A stretch of DNA of 64,000 bases from the NCBI RefSeq assembly GCF_000813845.1, contig NZ_JWTB01000007.1, positions 1 through 64,000 on the forward strand. Direction: 5' to 3'. The stretch is from Pseudarthrobacter phenanthrenivorans. Its GTDB lineage: Bacteria > Actinomycetota > Actinomycetes > Actinomycetales > Micrococcaceae. Under the pieces are notes generated by a model. It was given only the letters and a program-made list of their open reading frames with translations, made no database searches and had not been told where the DNA came from. Shown piece by piece: positions 44,064 through 53,079 of this stretch (positions within the stretch are counted from its first letter, which is position 1; the number at the start of each line of letters is the position of its first letter). The position numbers and the translations under genes are program-made.

Positions 44064-45547
44064 TACACCGACAATACGACACCCCGGGCCGGCGGCGGGA
44101 CGGGGTTGCTGCCCGCGGGAAGGGCGTTGCCGGATGCCACCGACGAGTACCACAGGGCGCTCGCTTTCGGAATCCGTTCCTGGGTGGGATAGTCCACCCG
44201 GACCAGGCCGAAGCGCTGGTGGTAGCCAAAGGACCACTCGAAGTTGTCCAGCAGTGACCACGCGAGGTATCCGCGGACGTCCACGCCGTCCGCAATGGCT
44301 CCGTGCACGGCGTCGAGATGGGCGGCGAAGAAGCCCAGCCGGTCCTGGTCGTCCACGAAACCCATGGCGTCGGGCACGTCCTCATAGGCTGCGCCGTTCT
44401 CGGTGACGTAGATCGGAATGCCGGCCGGTCCCGTGTACTCGGTTTGGAGTCGGTTGAGCAGGCGCCGGAGCCCTTCGGGCTGCACCTCCCAGCCCATTCC
44501 CGTGACAGGAAGGCCCCGGCGGACAGAGCGGGTGCCGTCGGCAGCCACGAACGGCGATGCCACCGCTCGGGTTGCCTGCCCCGGGACCGACGTCGTTTCC
44601 GGAGCTGCTTGCTCCTGGACGCCGGCCGGGTCCTTTGTGAGTGATTCACCGTGGTAGTAGTTGACGCCGAGCAGGTCCAGGGGTGTGGAAATCGACTCAA
44701 GGTCGCCGGCGTGCACCAGGTCCGCCATTCCCAGGTGCGCTACGTCTGCCAGGACGTCGGCCGGGTATTCGCCGCGGAACAGCGGGTCAAGGAAGATCCT
44801 GTTGAACTGCCCGTCAATCCGCCTCGCTGCATCCCGGTCGCTTTCGCTGCCGGGATCCCTCGGGTCGGCGACCGTCAGGTTCAGGGTGATGCCCAGGGAG
44901 GCCTCCGGGTCCCGGCGGCGGAGCTCCGCCGCTGCCAGGCCGTGGCCGAGCAGGAGGTGGTGCGCCGCAGCCAGGGCGGCCCGGGGTTCCTGCCGGCCCG
45001 GAGCGTGGATTCCTGCCGCGTAGCCCAGGAACGCCGAGCACCACGGTTCGTTGAGGGTGGTCCAGATGCGGACCCTGTCCCCCAGCACGCTATGCATATG
45101 GGCCGCGTACTCAGCGAAACGGTAGGCGGTGTCACGGTTGGCCCATCCGCCGTTGTCTTCCAGGGCCTGGGGCAGGTCCCAGTGGTAGAGGGTCAGCCAC
45201 GGGGTGATGCCGGCAGCCAGCAGCTCATCCACCAACCGGGAGTAGAAGGCGATTCCCTCGGGATTGGGCGTAACGCCGTCAGGCATGCAGCGGGCCCAGG
45301 ACGTGGAGAACCGGTAGGCCTTCATGTTCAGCCGGCCCATGAGCGACACGTCCTGCCGGTAGCGCCGGTAGTGATCGCAGGCCATGTCCCCGTTGTGGCC
45401 GTCCGCCACGGCACCGGGCAGCCGCGCGAACACATCCCAGATGGAGTCCCTCCGGCCATCGGCGTGTGCTGCGCCCTCGATTTGGTAGGCAGCTGTTGCC
45501 GTCCCCCAGAGGAAATCCTCCGGAAACGGACGTTGGGTGGAACTCAT
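44063..45547 (-). CDS. bglC: Beta-glucosidase, GH1 (BglC-like)
   Basis: 494 aa cytoplasmic GH1 enzyme. The acid-base Glu is in TLNEP (about 172) and the nucleophile in VTENG (about 383). It has the substrate-binding elements FLWGTATAAYQIEG and WSLLDNFEWSFGY. It probably cleaves imported cellobiose and short cellooligosaccharides to glucose. Its start overlaps the permease stop by ATGA and its stop overlaps the cebR start. The C-terminal 30 residues are variable. Confidence 0.92.
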   Translation of the reverse strand: MSSTQRPFPEDFLWGTATAAYQIEGAAHADGRRDSIWDVFARLPGAVADGHNGDMACDHYRRYRQDVSLMGRLNMKAYRFSTSWARCMPDGVTPNPEGIAFYSRLVDELLAAGITPWLTLYHWDLPQALEDNGGWANRDTAYRFAEYAAHMHSVLGDRVRIWTTLNEPWCSAFLGYAAGIHAPGRQEPRAALAAAHHLLLGHGLAAAELRRRDPEASLGITLNLTVADPRDPGSESDRDAARRIDGQFNRIFLDPLFRGEYPADVLADVAHLGMADLVHAGDLESISTPLDLLGVNYYHGESLTKDPAGVQEQAAPETTSVPGQATRAVASPFVAADGTRSVRRGLPVTGMGWEVQPEGLRRLLNRLQTEYTGPAGIPIYVTENGAAYEDVPDAMGFVDDQDRLGFFAAHLDAVHGAIADGVDVRGYLAWSLLDNFEWSFGYHQRFGLVRVDYPTQERIPKASALWYSSVASGNALPAGSNPVPPPARGVVLSV

Positions 45548-46455
45548 CCTTTGACTGCTCCTTGCATGATTCCGGATACGAGTTGACGGCCTGCCGCAAT
45601 GAACAGCAGCAGGAGCGGGACGGTGGCCAGGACGGCGCCGGCCAGGACCACGGAGTAGTCCACGAAGTGGGCGGCCTGCAGCAGCTGCAGGGCCACCGGG
45701 AGGGTGGGGTTGGAGGGGTCAAGGACAATGAACGGCCAGAAGAAGTTTGTCCAGGTGGCCGCGAAAGTGAACAGTGCCAGCATGGCGGCGGCAGGGCGGG
45801 CTGCCGGGAAACCGATGTGCCAGAACGTCTGGATCATCGATGCGCCGTCCATCCGGGCGGCCTCGATAAGCTCGTCCGGCAGGGCGTCCCGAAGGTACTG
45901 CGTCATCCAGAACACCCCGAACGCGGTGACGAGGCCGGGGATGATGACCGCCCACAGTGAGCCCGTCCACCCCAGTTTGGACATCACGATGAACAACGGG
46001 ACCACGCCCAGCTGGGTGGGGACCGCCATGGTGGCGATAACGAACACCAGCAGGGCCTTGCTGCCGCGGAAGCGGAGCTTGGCAAAGGCGAACCCCGCCA
46101 GGGTGGAAAATACGACGACGGATGCGGCCGTCACGCCGGAGACGATCAGGCTGTTGCCCATCGCCTTCCAGAACGGGATGCTGTCGAAGACCTTGGCCGC
46201 ATTGGCCAGGAAGTTCCCGCCGGGAAGGAGCGGGATGCCCCGGCTGAGGACGGTGTTGTCATGGCTGCCCACCAGGAACGACCAGTACAGCGGAAAGATC
46301 GAAGCGAGCAGCACGGCACCGAGGAAGCCATAAGTGGCGAACCCCGGCCGGCGGGCGGCGCCGAAGCCTGTCCGGTGGTTCCCGCCGCCGCGCCGGGCTG
46401 CTGCCCTGGCCGCACCTTTTCCGGCAGTCTGTTCGATCACGGGAATGGAGCTCAC
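45544..46455 (-). CDS. cebG: Cellobiose ABC transporter permease, MalG type
   Basis: 303 aa. Six predicted membrane segments, and the EAA loop LPDELIEAARMDGASMIQTFWHIGFP. A 25-residue basic N-terminal tail precedes TM1. The GTG start overlaps the previous permease stop by GTGA. It pairs with cebF; no ATPase gene is present, as in Streptomyces where MsiK serves several sugar transporters. Confidence 0.88.
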   Translation of the reverse strand: MSSIPVIEQTAGKGAARAAARRGGGNHRTGFGAARRPGFATYGFLGAVLLASIFPLYWSFLVGSHDNTVLSRGIPLLPGGNFLANAAKVFDSIPFWKAMGNSLIVSGVTAASVVVFSTLAGFAFAKLRFRGSKALLVFVIATMAVPTQLGVVPLFIVMSKLGWTGSLWAVIIPGLVTAFGVFWMTQYLRDALPDELIEAARMDGASMIQTFWHIGFPAARPAAAMLALFTFAATWTNFFWPFIVLDPSNPTLPVALQLLQAAHFVDYSVVLAGAVLATVPLLLLFIAAGRQLVSGIMQGAVKG

Positions 46456-47441
46456 TTGCGGCCTTCCTGGCTGGCGATGCGTTTGGTGATGACGAAATTA
46501 AGCAGGGCAATCAGGACGATGATCAGGAAGAGCAGCCACGCCACCGCGGAGGCCCTGCCGAAGTTGCGCTGGCCCCAGCCGAGTTCCCAGATGTACATGG
46601 TCAGTGTTTGCCACTGGCGGTCCGCCCCGCCCAGGCCGGACTGGTCAAAGACCCGGGGCTCATCGAAAATCTGGAGGCCGCCGATGGTTGAGGTGATCAC
46701 CACGAAAATGATGGTTGGGCGAAGCATGGGTACTGTCACGGAGAAGAACTGCCGCAGCCTGCCGGCGCCGTCGATCGTGGCCGCTTCGAACACGTCACGC
46801 GGAATCGCCTGCATGGCAGCAAGGAAGATCAGGGCGTTGTAGCCCGTCCAGCGGAAGTTCACCATGGTGGCTATGGCGGCATGGCTTGCCACCGGATCGG
46901 AGTGCCACCGGACCGGGTCAAGCGCAAGCGCCTTCAACATCTCGTTGATCAGCCCGAACTGGTCGGCAAAGAGATTGTTGAAGATCAGCCCCACTGCCAC
47001 GGGTGCCACGACGAACGGCACCAGCACCCCCATCCGCCAGAACGTCCTTGCCCGCAGGTTCGCGTCCAGCACCGCTGCGACCACCAGGGCCACGACTACC
47101 TGGGGAACGGAGGAGAGGATGAAGATGCTGAAGGTGTTGCCCACAGCGTTCCAGAAGTACGGCTGGGCCACCACGAAGGCGTAGTTTTCCAGTCCCGCGA
47201 ACTTTCCCTGCCCGCCGATGAGGTTCCAGTTGTGCAGTGAAACCCAGGCCGTGTAGGCCAGCGGGAAGAGGCCCGTGACGGCGAACAGCAGGAAGAAGGG
47301 CGAAACGTAGAGGTACGGTGACAGCTTGAAGTCCCATTTGGAAACCTGCTGGGATAACGCGAGGCGCCGGACGTTTCCGCCGTCACGCCCCGTGCTGGGG
47401 CTGGGACCTGCGTGGCGCGTGACCCGGTCGGTGACTGCCAT
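46452..47441 (-). CDS. cebF: Cellobiose ABC transporter permease, MalF type
   Basis: 329 aa. Six membrane segments, with the EAA loop VFEAATIDGAGRLRQFFSVTVPML. The N-terminal 45 residues are polar. I start at the ATG at 47441, two bases after the binding-protein stop; the ribosome site is weak, which suggests coupling to the upstream gene. The upstream in-frame ATG lies inside cebE and is rejected. Confidence 0.88.
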   Translation of the reverse strand: MAVTDRVTRHAGPSPSTGRDGGNVRRLALSQQVSKWDFKLSPYLYVSPFFLLFAVTGLFPLAYTAWVSLHNWNLIGGQGKFAGLENYAFVVAQPYFWNAVGNTFSIFILSSVPQVVVALVVAAVLDANLRARTFWRMGVLVPFVVAPVAVGLIFNNLFADQFGLINEMLKALALDPVRWHSDPVASHAAIATMVNFRWTGYNALIFLAAMQAIPRDVFEAATIDGAGRLRQFFSVTVPMLRPTIIFVVITSTIGGLQIFDEPRVFDQSGLGGADRQWQTLTMYIWELGWGQRNFGRASAVAWLLFLIIVLIALLNFVITKRIASQEGRK

Positions 47442-47443
47442 GC

Positions 47444-48736
47444 CTAGAGGGACTTCACTGCGGTGACGAACTTGTCCCAAGAGGACGCGGCGTCGTCCGA
47501 CTTGTCAACGTCCACCCGGGTGAGGGCCTGCTGCATGGCGTCATTGATGGCGAAGTACTTGGTTCCCTTGAAGGGCGTGACATCAACGGCCTTGGCCCGC
47601 TCGGCGAAGATTTCGCCGGTCGGGGCGCCGTTGAAGAACTTGCTCGTCTGGCCCAGCAGCTCACTGCTTTCCAGTGCCTCTTTCTGGCTGGGGAAGGTGC
47701 CCTTAGCGGTGAACGCCTTGATCTGCTGCTCAGGAGCAGTCAACCAACCGGCCAGTTTCTTGGCTTCTGCCTGGTGCGCTCCCTGCGTGGGAACGGTCAG
47801 GTAGGACCCGCCCCAGTTTCCGCCACCTCCCGGGAAGACGTTGGCCACATCCCAGCCGGTGACCCCGGCCGCGTTGCCCTCGATCACTCCGAGCATCCAG
47901 CCCGGGCAGAGCGTGGTGGCGAAGGCGCCGGTCTGGAAACCGGAGGCCCAGTCATCGCTCCACTGCTTGAGGTGGGCGGACAAGCCGTCCTCGGTGGAGG
48001 CCTTCAGGACCTGCTTGTAGGTGTCCTTGACCTGCTGGTTCTCCGTGGCGATGACGGAACCGTCTTTCTCCTCATAGACCTTTTCAAGCTGGTTGCTCAT
48101 GCCTTGGTAGATGGCCCCGGCGGAGTCGAACCAGGCGGAACCGGGGTTTGCGGCTTTGAATTTCTTTCCGGCGTCGAAGTAGCTGTCCCAGGAGGTACCC
48201 AGCATTTTGGCAACCTCGCCACGTTCGGTGGGCAGGCCGGCCTTCTTGAGGAGTTCGGAGTTGTAGCAGACGGCCTCGGGGCCGGAGTCTGTCCCGTAGC
48301 CAAGCAGCTTGCCGTCCGCGGTGGTGGCGGCCTGGGCCTTCCAGTCCAGCCAGCGCCCTTCCACTGCGGGGTCGGCCAGGTCCGCGAAGCGGTCCGGGTA
48401 CTGCAGGAGTTCGGGAAGCCAGTCCACTTCCACGGCCTCGATATCGGACAGGCCCGAGCCTGCGGCGAGGCGCGTCGTGAGGTTGTCACGCGCCTCATTG
48501 GTGGTCGCGGCTTTCTTGTGCTGGATGGTCACGTTGGGGTTCTGTGCTTCGTATTCCTTGAAGAGCTCTTCGTAGCCGAACTCGTTGAACGTGCCGACGG
48601 TGAGCGTCACAGCCTCGGATCCGGTGGCACCGTTCACGCCGGACTTCTCGGGCGCGGAGGAACCGCAGGCCGTGAGCGACAGGGCAAGGCACGCGGCGGC
48701 GGCCGAAAGCACGGAGAACTTGCTGGGGTTTTTCAC
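47444..48736 (-). CDS. cebE: Cellooligosaccharide-binding lipoprotein
   Basis: 430 aa binding protein with a signal peptide ending in the lipobox LTAC (C24). It is the first gene of the operon cebE-cebF-cebG-bglC-cebR and carries CebR-type operators upstream. SGAIYQGMSNQLEKVYEE and the aromatic-rich C-terminal half fit the CebE branch of carbohydrate-binding proteins. Ligand assignment rests on the operators and the GH1 partner. Confidence 0.88.
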   Translation of the reverse strand: MKNPSKFSVLSAAAACLALSLTACGSSAPEKSGVNGATGSEAVTLTVGTFNEFGYEELFKEYEAQNPNVTIQHKKAATTNEARDNLTTRLAAGSGLSDIEAVEVDWLPELLQYPDRFADLADPAVEGRWLDWKAQAATTADGKLLGYGTDSGPEAVCYNSELLKKAGLPTERGEVAKMLGTSWDSYFDAGKKFKAANPGSAWFDSAGAIYQGMSNQLEKVYEEKDGSVIATENQQVKDTYKQVLKASTEDGLSAHLKQWSDDWASGFQTGAFATTLCPGWMLGVIEGNAAGVTGWDVANVFPGGGGNWGGSYLTVPTQGAHQAEAKKLAGWLTAPEQQIKAFTAKGTFPSQKEALESSELLGQTSKFFNGAPTGEIFAERAKAVDVTPFKGTKYFAINDAMQQALTRVDVDKSDDAASSWDKFVTAVKSL

Positions 48737-48835
48737 AGGGGGAAGACTCCTTCGTCAGGGTGCCCATCGGACCGCACGGGCGGCCGGGGCTGGGAGGTAG
48801 TGGAGCGGCCGGGCCGGACAGATGGACGACCATGG

Positions 48836-48849
48836 TGGGAGCGCTCTCA
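48836..48849. promoter_or_regulatory. CebR-type operator 1
   Basis: TGGGAGCGCTCTCA, one mismatch from the 14-bp CebR box. It lies downstream of the leftward promoter, about 100 bases ahead of cebE. Its centre is 55 bases from operator 2. Confidence 0.8.
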
Positions 48850-48877
48850 CCAAATGGTGTCCCACCTCACAACTTCT

Positions 48878-48883
48878 TGTCAA
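48878..48883 (-). promoter_or_regulatory. -35 element of the cebE promoter
   Basis: A consensus TTGACA on the minus strand, placed between operators 1 and 2. A -10 about 17-18 bases on (ACACCA/CACCAT) is weak. Operators on both sides suggest looping or road-block repression. Confidence 0.5.
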
Positions 48884-48890
48884 GAAAATT

Positions 48891-48904
48891 TAGGAGCGCT
48901 CCCA
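48891..48904. promoter_or_regulatory. CebR-type operator 2
   Basis: TAGGAGCGCTCCCA, one mismatch from the box, just upstream of the cebE -35. Its centre is 55-56 bases from operators 1 and 3. Confidence 0.8.
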
Positions 48905-48910
48905 CTACCC

Positions 48911-48939
48911 TTGCCGGCCCCCGGGTGCGGTGTTACGCT
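48911..48939 (+). promoter_or_regulatory. Rightward promoter of the secreted beta-helix gene
   Basis: TTGCCG (48911-48916) and TACGCT (48934-48939) are separated by 17 bases. Operator 3 at 48947-48960 covers the expected transcription start, so CebR should repress this gene. Confidence 0.6.
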
Positions 48940-48946
48940 TCCCCGA

Positions 48947-48960
48947 CGGGAGCGCTCCCA
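48947..48960. promoter_or_regulatory. CebR-type operator 3
   Basis: CGGGAGCGCTCCCA, one mismatch from the box, directly downstream of the rightward -10 element and 66 bases ahead of the beta-helix gene. Confidence 0.8.
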
Positions 48961-49025
48961 CCATCTGACCCCGCGCGTGGTTAACCGCCGCGGGTCATCC
49001 AGCCCCACCACTGACAGGACCAGCA

Positions 49026-50951
49026 ATGCCGCTATCCTTACGCCCTGATGCACCCAGACCCCTTCCGCCGCAGCGCCGGCACCACCCTGGCATCGTTGCC
49101 GCAAGCACCGCCCTCCTCATCGGGCTTGCCGCCGCCGGCGGGACCATTCCGGCGCAGGCGGCGCCGCCGGCCGTGAAACCCGGAGTCCAGGCTCCGGCGT
49201 CGCCACAGCAGCCGACACAGACCTCGCAAAGCCCGTTCGGGTCCAATACGTACGTCTTCGATCCCGGCATGCCGGTGGCGCAAATCCAGGCCACAGTGGA
49301 CGCCATTGCGGCCCAGCAGGTGGACGACGAGATGGGCTCAAAGCGCTACTCCCTGCTGTTCAAGCCCGGGACGTACGGCACCCCCGAGGAGCCGCTGATC
49401 GTCCAGGTGGGCTACTCCACCGAGGTGGCGGGCCTGGGCGCTGCACCCACTGATGTCACCATCAACGGACACGTGGACGTCTACAACCGGTGCCTCACCG
49501 CGGACAACTGCATCGCCCTGAACAACTTCTGGCGGTCCCTGTCCAACCTCACCATCAACGTCACGGGACTTGAGGGCTGCCGCAGCTCGGCAAACTTCTG
49601 GGCAGCCTCCCAGGCTTCGCCGATGCGCCGGGTCAACATCACCGGCGGCAACCTTTCCCTGATGGACTACTGCACCGCCGGCCCGCAGTACGCCAGCGGC
49701 GGCTTCATCGCGGATTCCAAGACGGGCGCCGTCATCAACGGCTCCCAGCAGCAGTACCTGGTGCGCAACAGCAGCATTGGAAGCTGGTCCAACGGAGTCT
49801 GGAACCAGGTGTTCTCGGGCGTCAACGGGGCACCTGCAGATTCCTTCCCGGACCCGCCGTACACCACCCTGGACACGACTCCCATCAGCCGCGAGAAGCC
49901 CTACCTGACGGTGGACCCCGCCGGGCAGTACAGCGTGTTCGTGCCCTCCGTGCGCCAGGACTCAGCGGGGACCACGTGGGAAAACGGCCCTACGGAAGGC
50001 CGCAGCATCCCGCTGGCCGACTTCTACGTCGCATCGCCCGGTGATTCAGTGCAGACCATCAACACGCAACTGGCCCGTGGAAAAAACCTGCTCCTTACCC
50101 CCGGGGTCTACGACGTTGACCGCAGCATCGAGGTCAAGAGGGCCGGAACCGTAGTACTCGGTCTGGGCATGGCAACACTTACCGCCGTCAACGGATCAGT
50201 GCCCCTGACAGTCGCGGATGTCCCCGGCGTGGACATTGCTGCCGTTACCGTGGATGCCGGTGAGGTCAACTCACCCGCCCTGATGCGCATCGGCAAAGCC
50301 ATCCCGGGCGAAGGGGGCGGACCCGCCAACTCTGCCGTCCACAGCGATCCGGCCAACCCCACCACGCTTCACGATGTGTTCTTCCGCATCGGCGGCCCCC
50401 ACGTGGGCAAAGCCTCGGTCAGCCTGGAAGTCAACAGCGACAACGTGCTCCTGGACCACATCTGGGCCTGGCGCGCGGACCACGGCAAGGGCGTTGGCTG
50501 GACCAGCAACACTGGCAGGAACGGCGTCATCATCAACGGTGACAACGTCACTGCCACCGGCCTGTTCGTGGAGCACTACCAGGAGTACAACGTCATCTGG
50601 AACGGTGAAAACGGCAGGACCGTGTTCTTCCAGAATGAACTGCCTTACGACGCTCCGAACCAGGCAGCCTGGCAGCACGACGGGGTCCTGGGCTGGGCGG
50701 GATACAAGGTGGCAGATACCGTCAAAACCCACGAACTCTGGGGCGGCGGCAGCTATGTGTACAACAACGTGGACCCAACCATCCACGCCACCCGCGGCTT
50801 TGAAGTCCCCGTGACCCCCGGGGTGAAGCTGCACAGCCTGCTGACAGTGAACCTGGGTGCCGGCACGCTGGACCACGTGGTCAATGACACCGGCGCGCCC
50901 GTCTCCACGGCCGCCGTCGGAGTTCCGAGCTACGTGGCCAATTTCGGCTAG
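49026..50951 (+). CDS. Secreted right-handed beta-helix protein, GH55-like
   Basis: 641 aa with a Sec signal peptide (hydrophobic core about 23-40, cleavage after AQA at 45). The mature chain shows two beta-helix halves (about 70-330 and 340-600) with repeating N/T/V-rich turns, as in pectin-lyase and GH55-like folds. Relatives in Streptomyces have been labelled adenylyl cyclase, with nothing in the sequence to support it. A CebR-type operator in front of it and its divergence from cebE suggest it degrades or binds a beta-glucan outside the cell, feeding the Ceb transporter. No catalytic residues can be assigned with confidence. Confidence 0.75.
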   Translation: MPLSLRPDAPRPLPPQRRHHPGIVAASTALLIGLAAAGGTIPAQAAPPAVKPGVQAPASPQQPTQTSQSPFGSNTYVFDPGMPVAQIQATVDAIAAQQVDDEMGSKRYSLLFKPGTYGTPEEPLIVQVGYSTEVAGLGAAPTDVTINGHVDVYNRCLTADNCIALNNFWRSLSNLTINVTGLEGCRSSANFWAASQASPMRRVNITGGNLSLMDYCTAGPQYASGGFIADSKTGAVINGSQQQYLVRNSSIGSWSNGVWNQVFSGVNGAPADSFPDPPYTTLDTTPISREKPYLTVDPAGQYSVFVPSVRQDSAGTTWENGPTEGRSIPLADFYVASPGDSVQTINTQLARGKNLLLTPGVYDVDRSIEVKRAGTVVLGLGMATLTAVNGSVPLTVADVPGVDIAAVTVDAGEVNSPALMRIGKAIPGEGGGPANSAVHSDPANPTTLHDVFFRIGGPHVGKASVSLEVNSDNVLLDHIWAWRADHGKGVGWTSNTGRNGVIINGDNVTATGLFVEHYQEYNVIWNGENGRTVFFQNELPYDAPNQAAWQHDGVLGWAGYKVADTVKTHELWGGGSYVYNNVDPTIHATRGFEVPVTPGVKLHSLLTVNLGAGTLDHVVNDTGAPVSTAAVGVPSYVANFG

Positions 50952-50971
50952 GAGCCGGCCACCACAATGGA

Positions 50972-51008
50972 GGGCGCGGTGCCGGCAATGGATGCCGGCA
51001 CCGCGCCC
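50972..51008. terminator. Bidirectional intrinsic terminator
   Basis: A perfect 16-bp stem (arms 50972-50987 and 50993-51008) with a 5-base loop, followed by ACTTTTCGTTTT on the plus strand. It lies between the convergent beta-helix and nickel-transporter genes. Confidence 0.9.
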
Positions 51009-51032
51009 ACTTTTCGTTTTCGTTCCGGGGCC

Positions 51033-52079
51033 CTATTCGTTCCGGGTCCGGCCTGCCAGCGCCGCTGCGCCCCACACGGCCAGCAGCAGCGCCACCAGCA
51101 CAAGGCCGGCCTCGCCCAGATCGATGGAGCCGAGCCACGCCGTCACCGGGTCGTCCAGGGCAAAGGCCGTGTGGAGGAACCCGCCAAGGGTGATGCAGGC
51201 GATGACCAGTGCTGACAGGGCCGAGATGCCCGTGACCAGCGTGTTGAATCCGAGCCTTCGCTGCGGGTCGGACAGGGCCGAGCGGTACATCCGCATCATG
51301 GCCATGCCGTTCAGGGAATCGCACAGGGTCATTGCGGCGGCAAAGGCCAGGGGCAGCGCGAGCATGGCGAATGCCGGCACCCCGGCCAGCGCCGCCGCGG
51401 CCGTCACCATCAGCAGCCCGATGGTGGTGGCGGTGTCAAAACCCAGGCCGAACAGGAAGCCGACCACGTAGATGTTCCGCGGCCGGCGCACCCTGGACAG
51501 GGGACGGGCAAGCAGCCGCGCCATCAGGCCCAGCGGCTCGAGATCCCCGGCGTTGACGGCGGCACCGTTCCGGGCGCGGCGGAGGGCACCAGCGGACCGG
51601 GCGAAAGCCGAGCCGTTGAACAGCCCCATGGCCAGCAGGAACAGCCCGGAAACACCGCTGCCGATCAGCCCGAGCAGCAGATTGCCGGCTGTCCCCTCCT
51701 GCATGAATCCCCCCACCATCGACGCTCCGGCGATCACCAGCACCCCGGCGAGCGTCACGACGGAGCTGTGGCCAAGGCTGAACGCGAATCCCACGCTCAC
51801 CGGGTCCTGCCGCTGGGCCACGAATTTCCGGGTCGAGTTGTCAATCGCGGCCAGGTGGTCCCAGTCGTAGCTGTGCTTAACCCCGGCCAGGTAGGCGGTC
51901 AGCACAAGGCCCCACGTGAGCGCCTGCGGTGCCGTGGCCCCGGCATTTCCGGCGAGGAGGAGCACGACGGCGGCAGCGTGCAGGGCAGCCACGGCACCGA
52001 AAGTGCACAGCACCCGTGTCCGCAGCGGCAGTGATTCCCGGTCCCGATAGAGGGCGGTGATGGTGGTCAACGCCGTCAT
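51033..52079 (-). CDS. Nickel/cobalt transporter, NiCoT (NixA/HoxN) family
   Basis: 348 aa membrane protein with about eight segments. The family signature H-x4-D-H is at 69-75 (HSYDWDH), and SLGHSSVV and GFDTATTIGLL match other conserved loops. It brings in nickel for urease. Its start overlaps the ureD stop by one base (TGATG), placing it last in the urease operon. Cobalt use cannot be excluded. Confidence 0.92.
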   Translation of the reverse strand: MTALTTITALYRDRESLPLRTRVLCTFGAVAALHAAAVVLLLAGNAGATAPQALTWGLVLTAYLAGVKHSYDWDHLAAIDNSTRKFVAQRQDPVSVGFAFSLGHSSVVTLAGVLVIAGASMVGGFMQEGTAGNLLLGLIGSGVSGLFLLAMGLFNGSAFARSAGALRRARNGAAVNAGDLEPLGLMARLLARPLSRVRRPRNIYVVGFLFGLGFDTATTIGLLMVTAAAALAGVPAFAMLALPLAFAAAMTLCDSLNGMAMMRMYRSALSDPQRRLGFNTLVTGISALSALVIACITLGGFLHTAFALDDPVTAWLGSIDLGEAGLVLVALLLAVWGAAALAGRTRNE

Positions 52080-52912
52080 CAGTGCTTCCTCAGGTTCAGT
52101 GGCCCCTGCCCGAACCAACGGTCCCGCAGGACATTGGCGCAGGCGGTCAGCAGGCGGTTCAGTTCCCCGGTGTTGTTGGACAGCGCGCGCAGCACCAGGC
52201 CGCCAGTTCCCCGGACGTTGCAGGTCAGCGAGATACCGGCCAGGGCATCGAACCCTGGCGTGAGGTGGTGCAGCTCATCGGCGAGCGCCTGGTCCACCCG
52301 CGCATCCACCACCATGAGCGATCCCACGTGGCTGTAGCCCTCCATGAAGCCAAGCCCGGTGACGTCGCCGAGCGGTGGCCGGATCAGCAGGTTGTCCAGT
52401 GCCAGGAGCTGCGCAGCGCTCTCCCCGTCCTCGACCCAGACCTCGTTCCGCAACCGGACCTCCTCATAGCGGAAGGCAGCCCCGTCCGGTGACCAGCCCG
52501 GGGTGACCACCTCGGCCATGACCAGGGTTGAGGTGGGCCGGAGGGTTACGCGGGTGCGTTGCCGGTAGCTGGCTTCCCGGTAGGCGATGAGCTGGTCCGG
52601 CATGAGCTCCAGCCGCGCCCCCTCCCCGAGCCGGACAGCCATCCGCTGCTCGGCAAAAGACCCGGGAGTCCGGTAAACCTTGGTCGCGGACTGGGTAGTC
52701 AGCAGCAGAGAAGCAGAGTCCCCCACCTCCACATCAATCAGGAAAAGGTCCGCCCCAAGATAAGCCCCGCCAGGATTCACGACGACATAACAAACCTGCC
52801 CGGAGTCATCGAGATAGTGCGGCCGCAAAACCCGAAGGGCGCCCTCATGGAACTGGTGCGAGGCAACCGAGCGGCCACCTCGGGAACTGACGCCCAACTC
52901 AAGCCGCCCCAT
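52079..52912 (-). CDS. ureD: Urease accessory protein UreD
   Basis: 277 aa metallochaperone that forms the UreDFG complex and helps insert nickel into the UreC active site. Conserved elements include FHEGALRVLRPHYLD and TTQSATKVYR. Family homology begins at the ATG at 52912, preceded by AGGT. An upstream ATG at 53083 overlaps the ureG stop as ATGA and would add 57 low-complexity residues translated through the repeat element; I consider it unlikely but not excluded. The 5' third uses more T-ending codons than the rest. Confidence 0.85.
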   Translation of the reverse strand: MGRLELGVSSRGGRSVASHQFHEGALRVLRPHYLDDSGQVCYVVVNPGGAYLGADLFLIDVEVGDSASLLLTTQSATKVYRTPGSFAEQRMAVRLGEGARLELMPDQLIAYREASYRQRTRVTLRPTSTLVMAEVVTPGWSPDGAAFRYEEVRLRNEVWVEDGESAAQLLALDNLLIRPPLGDVTGLGFMEGYSHVGSLMVVDARVDQALADELHHLTPGFDALAGISLTCNVRGTGGLVLRALSNNTGELNRLLTACANVLRDRWFGQGPLNLRKH

Positions 52913-52937
52913 AGGTGACCTGTCAGCAGAAGCGGAG

Positions 52938-52999
52938 CCGGGGATAGGGGGCCGCGGCGTGGCGGGCACCGCGGAGCGGGCACGGCCCCCTATCCCCGG
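52938..52999. repeat. Hairpin repeat element, copy A (ureG-ureD gap)
   Basis: Perfect 17-bp arms (52938-52954 and 52983-52999) around a 28-base loop. The loop matches copy B (54443-54470) at 27 of 28 bases and the top of the stem is identical, but the lower stem differs with pairing kept on both sides. It lies in the 167-base gap between ureG and the preferred ureD start. Confidence 0.85.
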
Positions 53000-53079
53000 T
53001 GAAGCGCCGGAAGCGACCCCACCTGCGGGCGCAGGCCGCGGCGAGGTGCCTGCTTGAGGTGACCCAACCGCCGTCGTAC

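Noticed and set aside
49026-50951. Adenylyl cyclase as the product name for the beta-helix protein
   Set aside because: Nothing in the sequence supports a cyclase domain; a signal peptide and beta-helix repeats are present.
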